Shown: one piece after another, positions 36,535 through 44,806 of the stretch
How the letters are laid out: each line of letters begins with the position of its first letter
Position numbering within the stretch: the first letter of the stretch is position 1
Source of the DNA: an uncultured Flavobacterium sp.
GTDB lineage: Bacteria; Bacteroidota; Bacteroidia; Flavobacteriales; Flavobacteriaceae
Assembly: GCF_951805225.1 (NCBI RefSeq)
Contig: NZ_OX638201.1
Span: 3,782,001-3,846,000, forward strand
Direction of reading: 5' to 3'
DNA length: 64,000 bases
Made by a program: the position numbers and the translations under genes
Notes under the pieces: generated by a model
What the model was told of the DNA's origin: nothing
The model's database searches: none
Seen by the model: only the letters and a program-made list of their open reading frames with translations

Positions 36535-36765
36535 TTAATTAAATTTATCTGATCCTATTCTCTCAATCAATGATTCAATTGTAGTAATATCTTTCAAATC
36601 ATCAGCATTCAAAGTAACTCCAAATTCGTTAGATACATATCCAATTAAAACCATTGCTGCCATCGAATCCCATTCGTCTAAATCTTTAAGATTTGTAGTA
36701 GTTTCCAGAGTAGTTTCGATTTCTAATTCTTCAGCTAAACCTGAAATAAAATCATTCTTTTTCAT
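36535..36765 (-). CDS. Acyl carrier protein
   Basis: A 76-residue acidic four-helix carrier protein. S34 in LDEWDSMAAMVLIGY is the phosphopantetheine attachment site; the usual DSL reads DSM, a form common in dedicated, non-housekeeping carrier proteins. It lies between two ketoacyl synthase III genes with gaps of 2 and 4 bases, so it is most likely their private carrier. A phosphopantetheinyl transferase is not seen in the window and would have to come from elsewhere. Confidence 0.93.
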   Translation of the reverse strand: MKKNDFISGLAEELEIETTLETTTNLKDLDEWDSMAAMVLIGYVSNEFGVTLNADDLKDITTIESLIERIGSDKFN

Positions 36766-36769
36766 AATA

Positions 36770-37777
36770 TTACAATTTATTTTTTATTTTAATAAGTCCT
36801 CCTGACCAAGAAAGACCAACTCCAAATCCAACAATAATTATTGTAGATTCTTTACTGATTTGTTCGCTATACTTTTTTAATGCAATTGGTATCGTACAAG
36901 AAACTGTATTTCCTCCATCTTCCAAATCAATAAAAAAATTATCGCTTGAAATCTTCAATCTTTTACGCATAAAATTTAGCATATATGCATTTGCCTGATG
37001 AAAAACAAACTGATCAATTTTGTCAATATCAAGATTATTCAATTCAAGAATTTCTTTTGTGAAATTAGGTATAACCTCATTTGTGAAATTAAATACATCG
37101 GGACCATTCATATATAGATGATTATCCGAATATGTATTATCTGTTCCGTAAATAATTTCCGGAGCATTTGAATCATATGGAAACCTACTACATCCGTTTT
37201 TAACAATTAACTTGTCAAAACCTGAACCGTCTGTACCAAATAAAAAATCTCCAATTCCATCCTCTTCTTCAGAATACGAAATTAAAGTTGCGGTTGCGGC
37301 ATCTCCAAAAATTGATCTATTTGATCTATCTTGTGGATGAAGATATTTAGAGTAAGTCTCCGCAGTTACCAATAATACATTTTTTACTTGCCCGGAACTA
37401 ATTAATCCTTTGGCCAGACTAACTCCATAAGTATATCCTGAACAACCAAGATTAAAGTCTAATGCTCCTATATTTTTTTTCATTCCTAATTTATCTTGTA
37501 GAATACAAGCTGTAGTAGGTAAAAAATATTCTGGACTTTGTGTACAATACAAAATATAATCTATTTCTTGTCTGTCGTAGTTCTGGAAAAGTTTCTCACA
37601 TGCTTTTAATGCCAGATCAAAAGCTGTCTCATTTTCACTAACCCAATATCTATTTTTTATCCCGACTTTTTCTTCAAATTTTGAAAAATCATAATCTGGA
37701 AATGTTTCTTCTAAATCTTTATTAGTGATTTTATTTTCAGCATATACATATTCGATTGCCTTAATAATCATACCCAT
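36770..37777 (-). CDS. 3-oxoacyl-ACP synthase III-like protein (copy 2 of 2)
   Basis: A 335-residue FabH-type condensing enzyme. The triad is C112 (FNLGCSGYTYG), H259 (VFHQANAYML) and N289 (DGGNTVSCTIPI), all intact. It is the first of the acyl cassette genes after the initiating sugar transferase. A purine-rich AAGGGAG lies about 7 bases before the ATG at 37777, an unusually good ribosome site for this organism; a second ATG two codons on is also possible. With copy 1 it may start and extend a short acyl chain on the adjacent ACP, or accept different starters. Confidence 0.9.
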   Translation of the reverse strand: MGMIIKAIEYVYAENKITNKDLEETFPDYDFSKFEEKVGIKNRYWVSENETAFDLALKACEKLFQNYDRQEIDYILYCTQSPEYFLPTTACILQDKLGMKKNIGALDFNLGCSGYTYGVSLAKGLISSGQVKNVLLVTAETYSKYLHPQDRSNRSIFGDAATATLISYSEEEDGIGDFLFGTDGSGFDKLIVKNGCSRFPYDSNAPEIIYGTDNTYSDNHLYMNGPDVFNFTNEVIPNFTKEILELNNLDIDKIDQFVFHQANAYMLNFMRKRLKISSDNFFIDLEDGGNTVSCTIPIALKKYSEQISKESTIIIVGFGVGLSWSGGLIKIKNKL

Positions 37778-37779
37778 AA

Positions 37780-38382
37780 TTAACTCCCTTTAAATGATTC
37801 TGTTGTTGCTGTATTATCTGCACTTATTCCTTCTGACTTAAAAACCTTGATAATAGTCAAAAATACAATTTTTAAATCCAATATAAATGTAATATTCTTC
37901 ACATAATAAACATCAAAAATGAATTTATCTTCCCAACTAATAGCATTCCTCCCATTTACTTGAGCCCATCCGGTAATTCCCGGCTTGACATCATGTCTTG
38001 TTTTCTGAAAATCACTATACAAAGGTAAATATTCCGGTAAAAGTGGTCTTGGACCTATCAAGCTCATATCTCCAATTAATACATTCATTAATTGTGGAAT
38101 TTCATCCAAAGAAGTTTTTCTAACAAATGAACCAACTTTTGTCAACCTTTCGGCATCAGATAGAAGGTTTCCATTTGCATCCTTCTTATCCGTCATCGTT
38201 TTAAATTTTACGATTTTGAATATTTTTCCATTTTTCCCTGGACGCCTTTGAATAAAAAAAGGTTTTCCTTGATTAGCAATAAATAAACAAATAGTAACAA
38301 ATATAAAAAGCGGACTCAAGAATAACAATCCCAATAGAGCGCAAATAAAATCAATTACTCTTTTCAAATAAATACTATACAT
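37780..38382 (-). CDS. PglC-like initiating phosphoglycosyl transferase
   Basis: A 200-residue monotopic phosphoglycosyl transferase. It has one N-terminal re-entrant helix (about 8-35), the core PFFIQRRPGKNGKIFKIVKFKT, the catalytic Asp-Glu pair D93-E94 in RKTSLDEIPQLMN, and GPRPLLPEYLPLY with KPGITGWAQVNGRN. Being the minimal form, without the large N-terminal domain of WcaJ or WbaP, it resembles PglC, which moves diNAc-bacillosamine-1-phosphate to undecaprenyl phosphate. This fits a diamino-trideoxyglucose derivative as the first sugar of the repeat. It overlaps the GT4 gene by 8 bases. Confidence 0.92.
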   Translation of the reverse strand: MYSIYLKRVIDFICALLGLLFLSPLFIFVTICLFIANQGKPFFIQRRPGKNGKIFKIVKFKTMTDKKDANGNLLSDAERLTKVGSFVRKTSLDEIPQLMNVLIGDMSLIGPRPLLPEYLPLYSDFQKTRHDVKPGITGWAQVNGRNAISWEDKFIFDVYYVKNITFILDLKIVFLTIIKVFKSEGISADNTATTESFKGS

Positions 38383-39526
38383 TTTTTTCTAAACTTTTAT
38401 ATTCTGATAAAATAGCGTCCCAAACTAACTGTTGTTCATAACGAGAAATAATACTTAATCGTGCATTAATTCTGAGACTATTACTAAATTCTTTATCGGT
38501 TAACATTTTTTCCATCGCATCATAAATAGCGACTGAATCTTTCACAGGAATAATCATTCCGTTTTCGTTTTCTATGATAATTTCGTTACAACCATTAATA
38601 TCTGTAACAATACTTGGTAATCCCATAGCTCCCGCCTGCATAACAACATTAGGAAATCCTTCTCTATAACTAGGAAAAATCAATGCATCGGCCATTGCAT
38701 AGTAAGGCCTAACATCAATTTGAAAACCAACGCTAATAATATTTTCAGATTCTTTTATTGTTTTTACAGTTTCGACATCCAGAGGATCTAAATCGTCCTC
38801 GAATGGACCAACTAATAATAGTTTTGCATTCTTGTAATTATATTGAAATTTAGAAAATGCATTTATTAGTTCATTAATTCCTTTGTCTTTAACTAAACGC
38901 CCTACAAAAACAAAAACAAAGTCATTTTCTGCGATACCTAACTTTTTTCTTTCCTGGGTTATATCTTCTAAGTTATACAATTCAGGATTAAAATAATTTT
39001 TATCTATTCCATTAACGTTTCCATTACCAATAACCTTCAGAGGCTTTTGCGTAATTTTATAACTTATTAAATCATCTTTAACTCCTTGTCCCTCTGGATA
39101 AATATTAGTTGCGCAGAGGCATAATAGTTTATCCATCAAAATAAGTATTTTTTGAAATAATCCCTGCTTTGAGGGAAATATCAATCCGGTAAAAGTATGG
39201 ATACGAATTGGAACACCCGCAAATTTTGCTGCTGTCATACTTAATAATCCAGCTTTTGGGGTAATTGAATGTACTATGAGCGGACGTTCTTTTTTAAAAT
39301 AAAAATATAATTTAACTAAAGAAACGAAATCTTTTATTGGTGAAATTTTTCTCTCCATTTCGATAGGAAAAATTTCAACACCTTCTCTACTGGCAACTTC
39401 ATCTAAACTAACATCTTTTCCTGAAACAGCTATAATATTATAATGCTCATTTAAAAATTTCAACTGTCCTTTTAATAAAACATTCAGTGATATTGGAACG
39501 GTTGACAACCGGATAATTTTATTCAT
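38375..39526 (-). CDS. GT4 family glycosyltransferase, PglA-like position
   Basis: A 383-residue GT-B enzyme with HSITPKAGLLSMTAAKFAGV and IRIHTFTGLIFPS in the N-domain, then FVFVGRLVKDKGINELINAF and the E-x7-E block FPSYREGFPNVVMQAGAMG. The HSITPKAG wording is typical of enzymes that add the second sugar to an undecaprenyl-linked first sugar, and the gene directly overlaps the PglC-like gene. The ATG at 39526 is preferred over a TTG four codons before it. The sugar added could be L-FucNAc- or rhamnose-like; not decidable. Confidence 0.9.
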   Translation of the reverse strand: MNKIIRLSTVPISLNVLLKGQLKFLNEHYNIIAVSGKDVSLDEVASREGVEIFPIEMERKISPIKDFVSLVKLYFYFKKERPLIVHSITPKAGLLSMTAAKFAGVPIRIHTFTGLIFPSKQGLFQKILILMDKLLCLCATNIYPEGQGVKDDLISYKITQKPLKVIGNGNVNGIDKNYFNPELYNLEDITQERKKLGIAENDFVFVFVGRLVKDKGINELINAFSKFQYNYKNAKLLLVGPFEDDLDPLDVETVKTIKESENIISVGFQIDVRPYYAMADALIFPSYREGFPNVVMQAGAMGLPSIVTDINGCNEIIIENENGMIIPVKDSVAIYDAMEKMLTDKEFSNSLRINARLSIISRYEQQLVWDAILSEYKSLEKNV

Positions 39527-39643
39527 TTTGTAATTCAACCTTCATTAATCATTTTAACTATATTGTTTAATAACTAAACAACTTCATTTCTTCATTACTT
39601 TGTATCTATAACTATTAAATTATGAATAGCCTTAACGGAAAAC

Positions 39644-40729
39644 CTAATTTTCTGTATTGATTAACTTGTTATTTTTATATTTCTTTATTTTATCGAAAAC
39701 AATATTCACATTATATTTACTTGAATTTCTCCAATAAAAATCTTTTTTAGGATTTTTCCATACTGCATTAGTGATCGTAATTGTTCCTGCTGGATTTTGA
39801 ATTGAATTATCATCATTAATGGATGTACCAAAAGAATAATTAGATCCATCATCTGTATAATTTTGCATCGTAATACTTACTTGTTTTTGTGGATTATTTT
39901 TAATCGAAAAAGCTTGTAAATTAATGCCTAATCCACCTGGATTATTAAAAGTATAAATATTACTTAAATTAACATCTTTAAGAGTTTCGTTATACAAACT
40001 AGGCTCAATTTGAATACCGTTCATAGGAAGTGTTCCGTAAGTATTGGAAATAAAAACAGAATCTATATGTAAATTATTTGCCGAAGTAATTGATATACCA
40101 TCTCTTCGCGCATAATCTATCCATCCATTTTTAACAACAATATTCGAGCTTACTTTTCCATCTTCTGAACCTACAAAAACGCCATCTCCCCAAGTATCTT
40201 TTATTTGAAAATTATAAACTTCAACATTTGCACTATTAAGAATGCAAATACCGGCACTCCATTCTCCAGCTTGGTCACTTTTTTCTTTTCTGCTACCAAC
40301 AATATTTGCATTGTAAATTTTAACATTGGAAGCATTATAAACTTTTATGATATCATTCAACCTACCTTTTGCCGGACCTTTGAACATAACCTTTGAATAC
40401 TTATTAAAATAGATTATTCTATTTGAAGGAATCATAAGCCCACTACTATTTATTAAAACAGGAAAATTAGGCATTATAACTACAGGATATTTATTAATAG
40501 CATCTTGAAGTTTTTGTGTATAATCTACCGTTGCGTTCTTATTAGGACTCCCTGGCAGACTTTTCTCAAGGTTATAACTATCTTTTGGGAAAGTATAATT
40601 AGAATAACCTTTGTAATACATACTTACAAGTTGTTTTGGTGCAGATATATAATCGTAGCTCTGAGCATTCGACAACTGAGACACAACTAAACATAGAAAT
40701 AATGTTTTAAAAAAAGCAGTAGTTTTCAT
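39644..40729 (-). CDS. Secreted right-handed beta-helix protein (pectate-lyase-like)
   Basis: A 361-residue protein with a clear Sec signal peptide (residues 1-22; TLFLCLVVSQLSNAQ) and no lipobox, so it is periplasmic or secreted. After ~70 residues the sequence becomes a parallel beta-helix, with short hydrophobic/Asn-rich turns such as NVKIYNANIVG, NVEVYNFQIKDTWGDGVFVG, NIVVKNGWIDYARRDGISI and NLHIDSVFISNTYG. Asp-rich turns in TWGDGVFVG and ARRDGISI recall glycoside hydrolase family 28-like folds. It stands alone between the polymerase and a GT gene. It may trim or modify the glycan after export; the activity is unknown. Confidence 0.75.
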   Translation of the reverse strand: MKTTAFFKTLFLCLVVSQLSNAQSYDYISAPKQLVSMYYKGYSNYTFPKDSYNLEKSLPGSPNKNATVDYTQKLQDAINKYPVVIMPNFPVLINSSGLMIPSNRIIYFNKYSKVMFKGPAKGRLNDIIKVYNASNVKIYNANIVGSRKEKSDQAGEWSAGICILNSANVEVYNFQIKDTWGDGVFVGSEDGKVSSNIVVKNGWIDYARRDGISITSANNLHIDSVFISNTYGTLPMNGIQIEPSLYNETLKDVNLSNIYTFNNPGGLGINLQAFSIKNNPQKQVSITMQNYTDDGSNYSFGTSINDDNSIQNPAGTITITNAVWKNPKKDFYWRNSSKYNVNIVFDKIKKYKNNKLINTEN

Positions 40730-40739
40730 AAGTTTGGAA

Positions 40740-41810
40740 TTATCTAGTTTGGAAAAAAATAAAAATAAACACTAAAAACAGTACAGAAAAAGTGGCTTTA
40801 AAACTTTTTCTATTTTGATAAACTTTAAACATCGGTGCAAGCAAGAACGGTATAACACACCAAGACATTACGCCCCAGCGATCAGAATAAGGAATTTGGA
40901 ACATCATATAAAACACTGCACTGATAAGAATGTAATACTTCAATAAATTTTCATAAAAATCATTCTTTTCAAGCTTATTCAAGTATATAAATATAATTAA
41001 AAATATCGTGTTAAATGCAACAAATTGTGGTTTGAATCCAACAGAATATGCAGAATCATTTCCTTCTAAATATCCTCCTCTTCTTTCGTCAAGCAACAAA
41101 AATCCAATAAAATAATCTTTAAACGATAAAACGCTGATACTTCCTGCCGCTAAAACAACCGAAATTAAATATAAACAATAATAATAAAACAATCGAATTT
41201 TCTTAAAGTAAGTAACCAATAAGTATAAGAAAACCGGTATAAGACTTGTAAAATGAAAACATATCGCTAGTATAAAAAATGAAATCCATCGAAATTTCTT
41301 TTTTGGCGAAACATTACGAGAAATAATCGCTAATACAAAAAAAGCAAGCGACAAACCTTGTCTTATAATATTTATCCCTAATGATTCAAAGAAAAACAGA
41401 CTAATTAAGGAAAAAACAGAAAGAAAAAAGTTTGATCTGTAAAAATTTGAATATTTCTTTAAAGTGTAAAAATTTAATGTTACAAATAAAAAACTCATTA
41501 CAAATAAAAAAATTTGCGGGTCTTCGCTAAAAACATTCAAAACTCTAAATACTAATCCAATGGGAGCATCTGTACCGTAAGTTATCTCTTTATAATGGGT
41601 ATACTGCCAATGATACATTTCAGTATCAGTACCAATATCTACAGAGCGCATACCAAACAAAAAGACATAACCTAACAATAGGACAAATACGATACAATTA
41701 GATACGCCTTGATAATTTTTTTTCTTCAAGTCTATAGTAATTGCCATCCAAATTGCAAGCAACGATGCTGCTACATATATGACCCAATATAATAAATTAA
41801 ACTCTGGCAC
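40740..41810 (-). CDS. EpsG family O-antigen/EPS polymerase (Wzy-like)
   Basis: A 356-residue inner-membrane protein with about ten helices. The early segment GMRSVDIGTDTEMYHW is the arginine/GTDT signature of the EpsG family, and SLGINIIRQGLSLAFFVLAI is its second conserved part. EpsG proteins serve as the polymerase that joins lipid-linked repeats in the periplasm. It pairs with the Wzx flippase 6 kb upstream. The start is a GTG at 41810, overlapping the GT2 gene by 14 bases; no ATG precedes the first helix. Confidence 0.85.
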   Translation of the reverse strand: MPEFNLLYWVIYVAASLLAIWMAITIDLKKKNYQGVSNCIVFVLLLGYVFLFGMRSVDIGTDTEMYHWQYTHYKEITYGTDAPIGLVFRVLNVFSEDPQIFLFVMSFLFVTLNFYTLKKYSNFYRSNFFLSVFSLISLFFFESLGINIIRQGLSLAFFVLAIISRNVSPKKKFRWISFFILAICFHFTSLIPVFLYLLVTYFKKIRLFYYYCLYLISVVLAAGSISVLSFKDYFIGFLLLDERRGGYLEGNDSAYSVGFKPQFVAFNTIFLIIFIYLNKLEKNDFYENLLKYYILISAVFYMMFQIPYSDRWGVMSWCVIPFLLAPMFKVYQNRKSFKATFSVLFLVFIFIFFQTR

Positions 41811-42645
41811 CTATAATTGAATCTAGCTGTTTTTCAAAACTTACTTTTTCAGATAACGTTAAATACTGAAATCGCTTATTCAATAAAACATGCTCCTTTT
41901 TAATTTTTTCTAAAGCAACATAAACAAGGTATTTTAAATAAGATTCCAATATCAATTTTGCTTTTTGTGTTTTTGTTGCGCGATATGTATCAGCAAATTT
42001 GATTTTTCCTTTAATCATTTTTAAATGTTTTTGAGAATTATTATTACTGTCTTCTCTATAAAACAACAAAGGTTGATTCAAATTTTGAAAGCGATATTGT
42101 GTTATTAAGCGATACCATAATTCCATATCTTCCATTTGTATGAAGCCTTCTTTATATGGATTTTTTAACAACACTTCTCTTTTTGCCATCACTGTTGGAT
42201 GTATAGGACAAATTCCTTTGAGAATATCATCCTGACTTTTTATTTCTACTGATTTTTTAAATCCTAAAATTTGGTTGTCCTTATCAATACTTACAGCATC
42301 ACCAAAAACAATATCAATTTCAGAATTCTTTTTTAATACGTTCAGTTGTCTTTCTATTCTATCCGGGAACATTATATCATCAGCATCCATTCTGGCAAAA
42401 TAAATACCCTCAGAAAGATGAATCATCTCATTTAGTCTAAAAATTAACCCTTTATTGACACCATCATTAATAATTTTAATTCTGGGATCATTATAAGATT
42501 TCATAATTTCTAAAGAATCATCTATAGAGCCATCATTTACTAAAAGTAACTCAAAATCTTTAAAGGATTGTTGCAATACAGAATCAATAGCTTGTTTAAG
42601 ATATTGACCTGCATTATATATTGGAATTCCGATTGAAACTAGCAT
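41797..42645 (-). CDS. GT2 family glycosyltransferase
   Basis: A 282-residue GT-A enzyme with VSIGIPIYNAGQYLKQAIDS, LLLVNDGSIDDSLEIM and the metal-binding IYFARMDADDIMFPDRIERQ. CPIHPTVMAKREVLLKN and QMEDMELWYRLI belong to the acceptor side. Its end overlaps the polymerase gene by 14 bases. A standard inverting transferase for the Wzx/Wzy-dependent repeat. Confidence 0.9.
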   Translation of the reverse strand: MLVSIGIPIYNAGQYLKQAIDSVLQQSFKDFELLLVNDGSIDDSLEIMKSYNDPRIKIINDGVNKGLIFRLNEMIHLSEGIYFARMDADDIMFPDRIERQLNVLKKNSEIDIVFGDAVSIDKDNQILGFKKSVEIKSQDDILKGICPIHPTVMAKREVLLKNPYKEGFIQMEDMELWYRLITQYRFQNLNQPLLFYREDSNNNSQKHLKMIKGKIKFADTYRATKTQKAKLILESYLKYLVYVALEKIKKEHVLLNKRFQYLTLSEKVSFEKQLDSIIGARV

Positions 42646-42685
42646 TTTTTATTTATAGTAAATGGGCTCAAAATGAGTTTTAGCC

Positions 42686-43714
42686 TTAATTTTTCTTTAG
42701 ATCTTTTAATTTTTCGCTAATCAAAGTGATATATTTATCATCTGAGTAATATTTTTCAAAAATCTGTTTATAAACATTTTTTACTTCATCTACAAAAATG
42801 TTCTTTTTATCAAAAACGATAATTTTATTAGCAATTTCTTGTAAATCTTCCTCCTCTAATCTGCATTTAATTGAGTAATCTTTTAAATCAATATTTTCTT
42901 CAAAATCCTTCACAACATCAGTATATACAGGAATAATACCGGCCGCTAGATAAGAGTTCATTTTTGTTGGCGTTGCAACATTATTAATAGGATCGTCTTT
43001 TCTTAATAAAAACCCGTATTTATATTTCACTAATTCGTCTTGTAACTCTTCTAGTTTAACAAAACCAACGGATACATTTTTTAAATCATGTTTCTTTATT
43101 AACGCATCGGCTTCATTTTTTTGTCCAGTAAGCAAGGTTAATGTTGCTAATTGATTGTTTTCGTAGATTTTTTTAAAAACTATGAGACTTTCTTCAATAC
43201 ATTGCCAGCCATATAAAGCTCCAGCATATACGAAACTGAGTTTTTCATATTTTTTTGGGGAGAGAAAAGAAGTTTCATCTAATTTCTTATTATAACATGG
43301 TATAATAATTGATTTTTCATTGAAATTTAAAGCATATTTCTTTTCATAAAAGCGTTTCATTTCATTGGAAACAAACAGACATAAATCTGTTTTTTCTAAA
43401 CATTTTTTTTCCAAATAACTTAGATAAATTTTTCCAATCTTAGACTTTAAAGTATAATTATGTAACAATTCATACTCTTCAGGTCCAATGCCTTGAAACC
43501 AATTGATATAAAAATATTTTTTCTTTTTTTCTTTATATTTTAATGCTTTTTGATCTCCTCCACGAATAGTTACAATAATATCAATATCTGCATCTACAAA
43601 TGGATCTTGAGAAACAACTACTTCATAATCATGAAATGCATTTATGATTAAACTCGTATAGTATTCTGTTGCCTCATTCATGGCACTTTTAGGCAGATAA
43701 AAAAAAGCTTTCAT
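42686..43714 (-). CDS. GT-B (GT4-like) glycosyltransferase
   Basis: A 342-residue GT-B-like protein. It has MKAFFYLPKSAMNEATEYYTS at the start, LSFVYAGALYGWQCIEESLI at the domain junction and YKYGFLLRKDDPINNVATPTKM with SYLAAGIIPVYTD at the donor side. The usual E-x7-E is not obvious; instead the R-K-D-D and P-T-K-M region looks like the version in capsular GT4-like enzymes. Seven bases separate it from the pyruvyltransferase-like gene. Family call is moderate. Confidence 0.72.
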   Translation of the reverse strand: MKAFFYLPKSAMNEATEYYTSLIINAFHDYEVVVSQDPFVDADIDIIVTIRGGDQKALKYKEKKKKYFYINWFQGIGPEEYELLHNYTLKSKIGKIYLSYLEKKCLEKTDLCLFVSNEMKRFYEKKYALNFNEKSIIIPCYNKKLDETSFLSPKKYEKLSFVYAGALYGWQCIEESLIVFKKIYENNQLATLTLLTGQKNEADALIKKHDLKNVSVGFVKLEELQDELVKYKYGFLLRKDDPINNVATPTKMNSYLAAGIIPVYTDVVKDFEENIDLKDYSIKCRLEEEDLQEIANKIIVFDKKNIFVDEVKNVYKQIFEKYYSDDKYITLISEKLKDLKKN

Positions 43715-43721
43715 TTTATAA

Positions 43722-44798
43722 TTAATTTTTGGCGAATATTTTTTTAAATTCTAACAACATATTATCAGCATTTGTTCTTCTTTCTTTTAAAGAAGCTTCG
43801 TAATCAACTTCATAGTTCAATTCATTAACCAATTTAACTAAATGCTGCATATCAAAGGGTTTCTCCCAAAGTTTGATTTCTTTGACTTGCTCTGTTAAGA
43901 TTCTTAATTTTGGTTCTATCTCAACACAAATAACTGGTTTGTTTAATAAGCTAGCTATAATTGCTCCGTGATAACGGGCTGTTATGAATCCGTCAAATAC
44001 ATTTAATTCTTCCAAAAATGATTCAATTGAATATTTTTCCGGATCCCAAACTAAAAAGTTCTCATTCTTTAGTTTTCCAATCCATTCTTTGTCTTTAGAT
44101 GGTGCAAAAACAATGAATTGCAATTCTGCATCTGAATATGTTTTATAAAATTCAATTAAAATGTTGATATAATTATTTCCTGATTTTTCCCAGTCCCAAT
44201 CTCTAACAATAATTCCAATTTTCTTTTTTCCGTTAAAGCCTTCAGATTTAGTACAATTAGGTTTTTCAAAATAAGACGAAAAAACAACATCTGCTCCCAA
44301 GGTTGCAGGAATATTCCAATCTGAGCAATATTGGTATGAAATCTCATCTCTCACTCCAACAAAATCAGACTTAGCAATTTTTTCTTTTGCATTAGCTATT
44401 GCTTCCTGATTTTCATAAAATGGACCAATTCCAAAACCTATAAATGCAATCTTACTAGAATTTATATTGTTTTTAGAAAAAATATTGCTTAGCTTTTTTT
44501 TAACAAGTTTGGGATTTCTAACAGCTATACCAATCTTTTGAAGTAAAGTTGTATTGTAACTACTTTGAAAAGCAAAAAACTGAGTTCCTCCTCCATAGAC
44601 TTCCCAATCGGGTAGAAAATTAGGTTTTAAATAGGTACTGTTTATTAAAAGCTTATTGGCATAATTATTTTCTTCTCCTACAAAATTTAACTGTAAATTC
44701 TCAAACTCTTTTAAAAAGTAGTTTTCAAACACACACATTAACAAATCATCTCCAAAATTAGTTTCTCCGTAAGCTCCTTTTATAGTAAGTCTTGTCAT
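43722..44798 (-). CDS. Polysaccharide pyruvyl transferase family protein
   Basis: A 358-residue protein of the pyruvyltransferase/CsaB family (GT-B-like). It has LTIKGAYGETNFGDDLLM at the N-terminus, IAFIGFGIGPFYENQEAI, KSDFVGVRDEISYQYC and the C-terminal block FDGFITARYHGAIIASLLNKP with the conserved Arg-Tyr-His. Members ketalise a sugar with pyruvate from phosphoenolpyruvate, adding negative charge, though some act in other ways. It is placed in the Wzx/Wzy region, so the pyruvate would be on that repeat. Nine bases separate it from the FAD oxidoreductase gene. Confidence 0.85.
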   Translation of the reverse strand: MTRLTIKGAYGETNFGDDLLMCVFENYFLKEFENLQLNFVGEENNYANKLLINSTYLKPNFLPDWEVYGGGTQFFAFQSSYNTTLLQKIGIAVRNPKLVKKKLSNIFSKNNINSSKIAFIGFGIGPFYENQEAIANAKEKIAKSDFVGVRDEISYQYCSDWNIPATLGADVVFSSYFEKPNCTKSEGFNGKKKIGIIVRDWDWEKSGNNYINILIEFYKTYSDAELQFIVFAPSKDKEWIGKLKNENFLVWDPEKYSIESFLEELNVFDGFITARYHGAIIASLLNKPVICVEIEPKLRILTEQVKEIKLWEKPFDMQHLVKLVNELNYEVDYEASLKERRTNADNMLLEFKKIFAKN

Positions 44799-44806
44799 CT
44801 TTTTTA

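Noticed and set aside
35480..37777. Housekeeping fatty acid synthesis operon (fabH, acpP, fabG)
   Set aside because: No plsX, fabD or fabF; two dissimilar fabH genes with a Rieske gene between sugar-modifying genes point to a special pathway.
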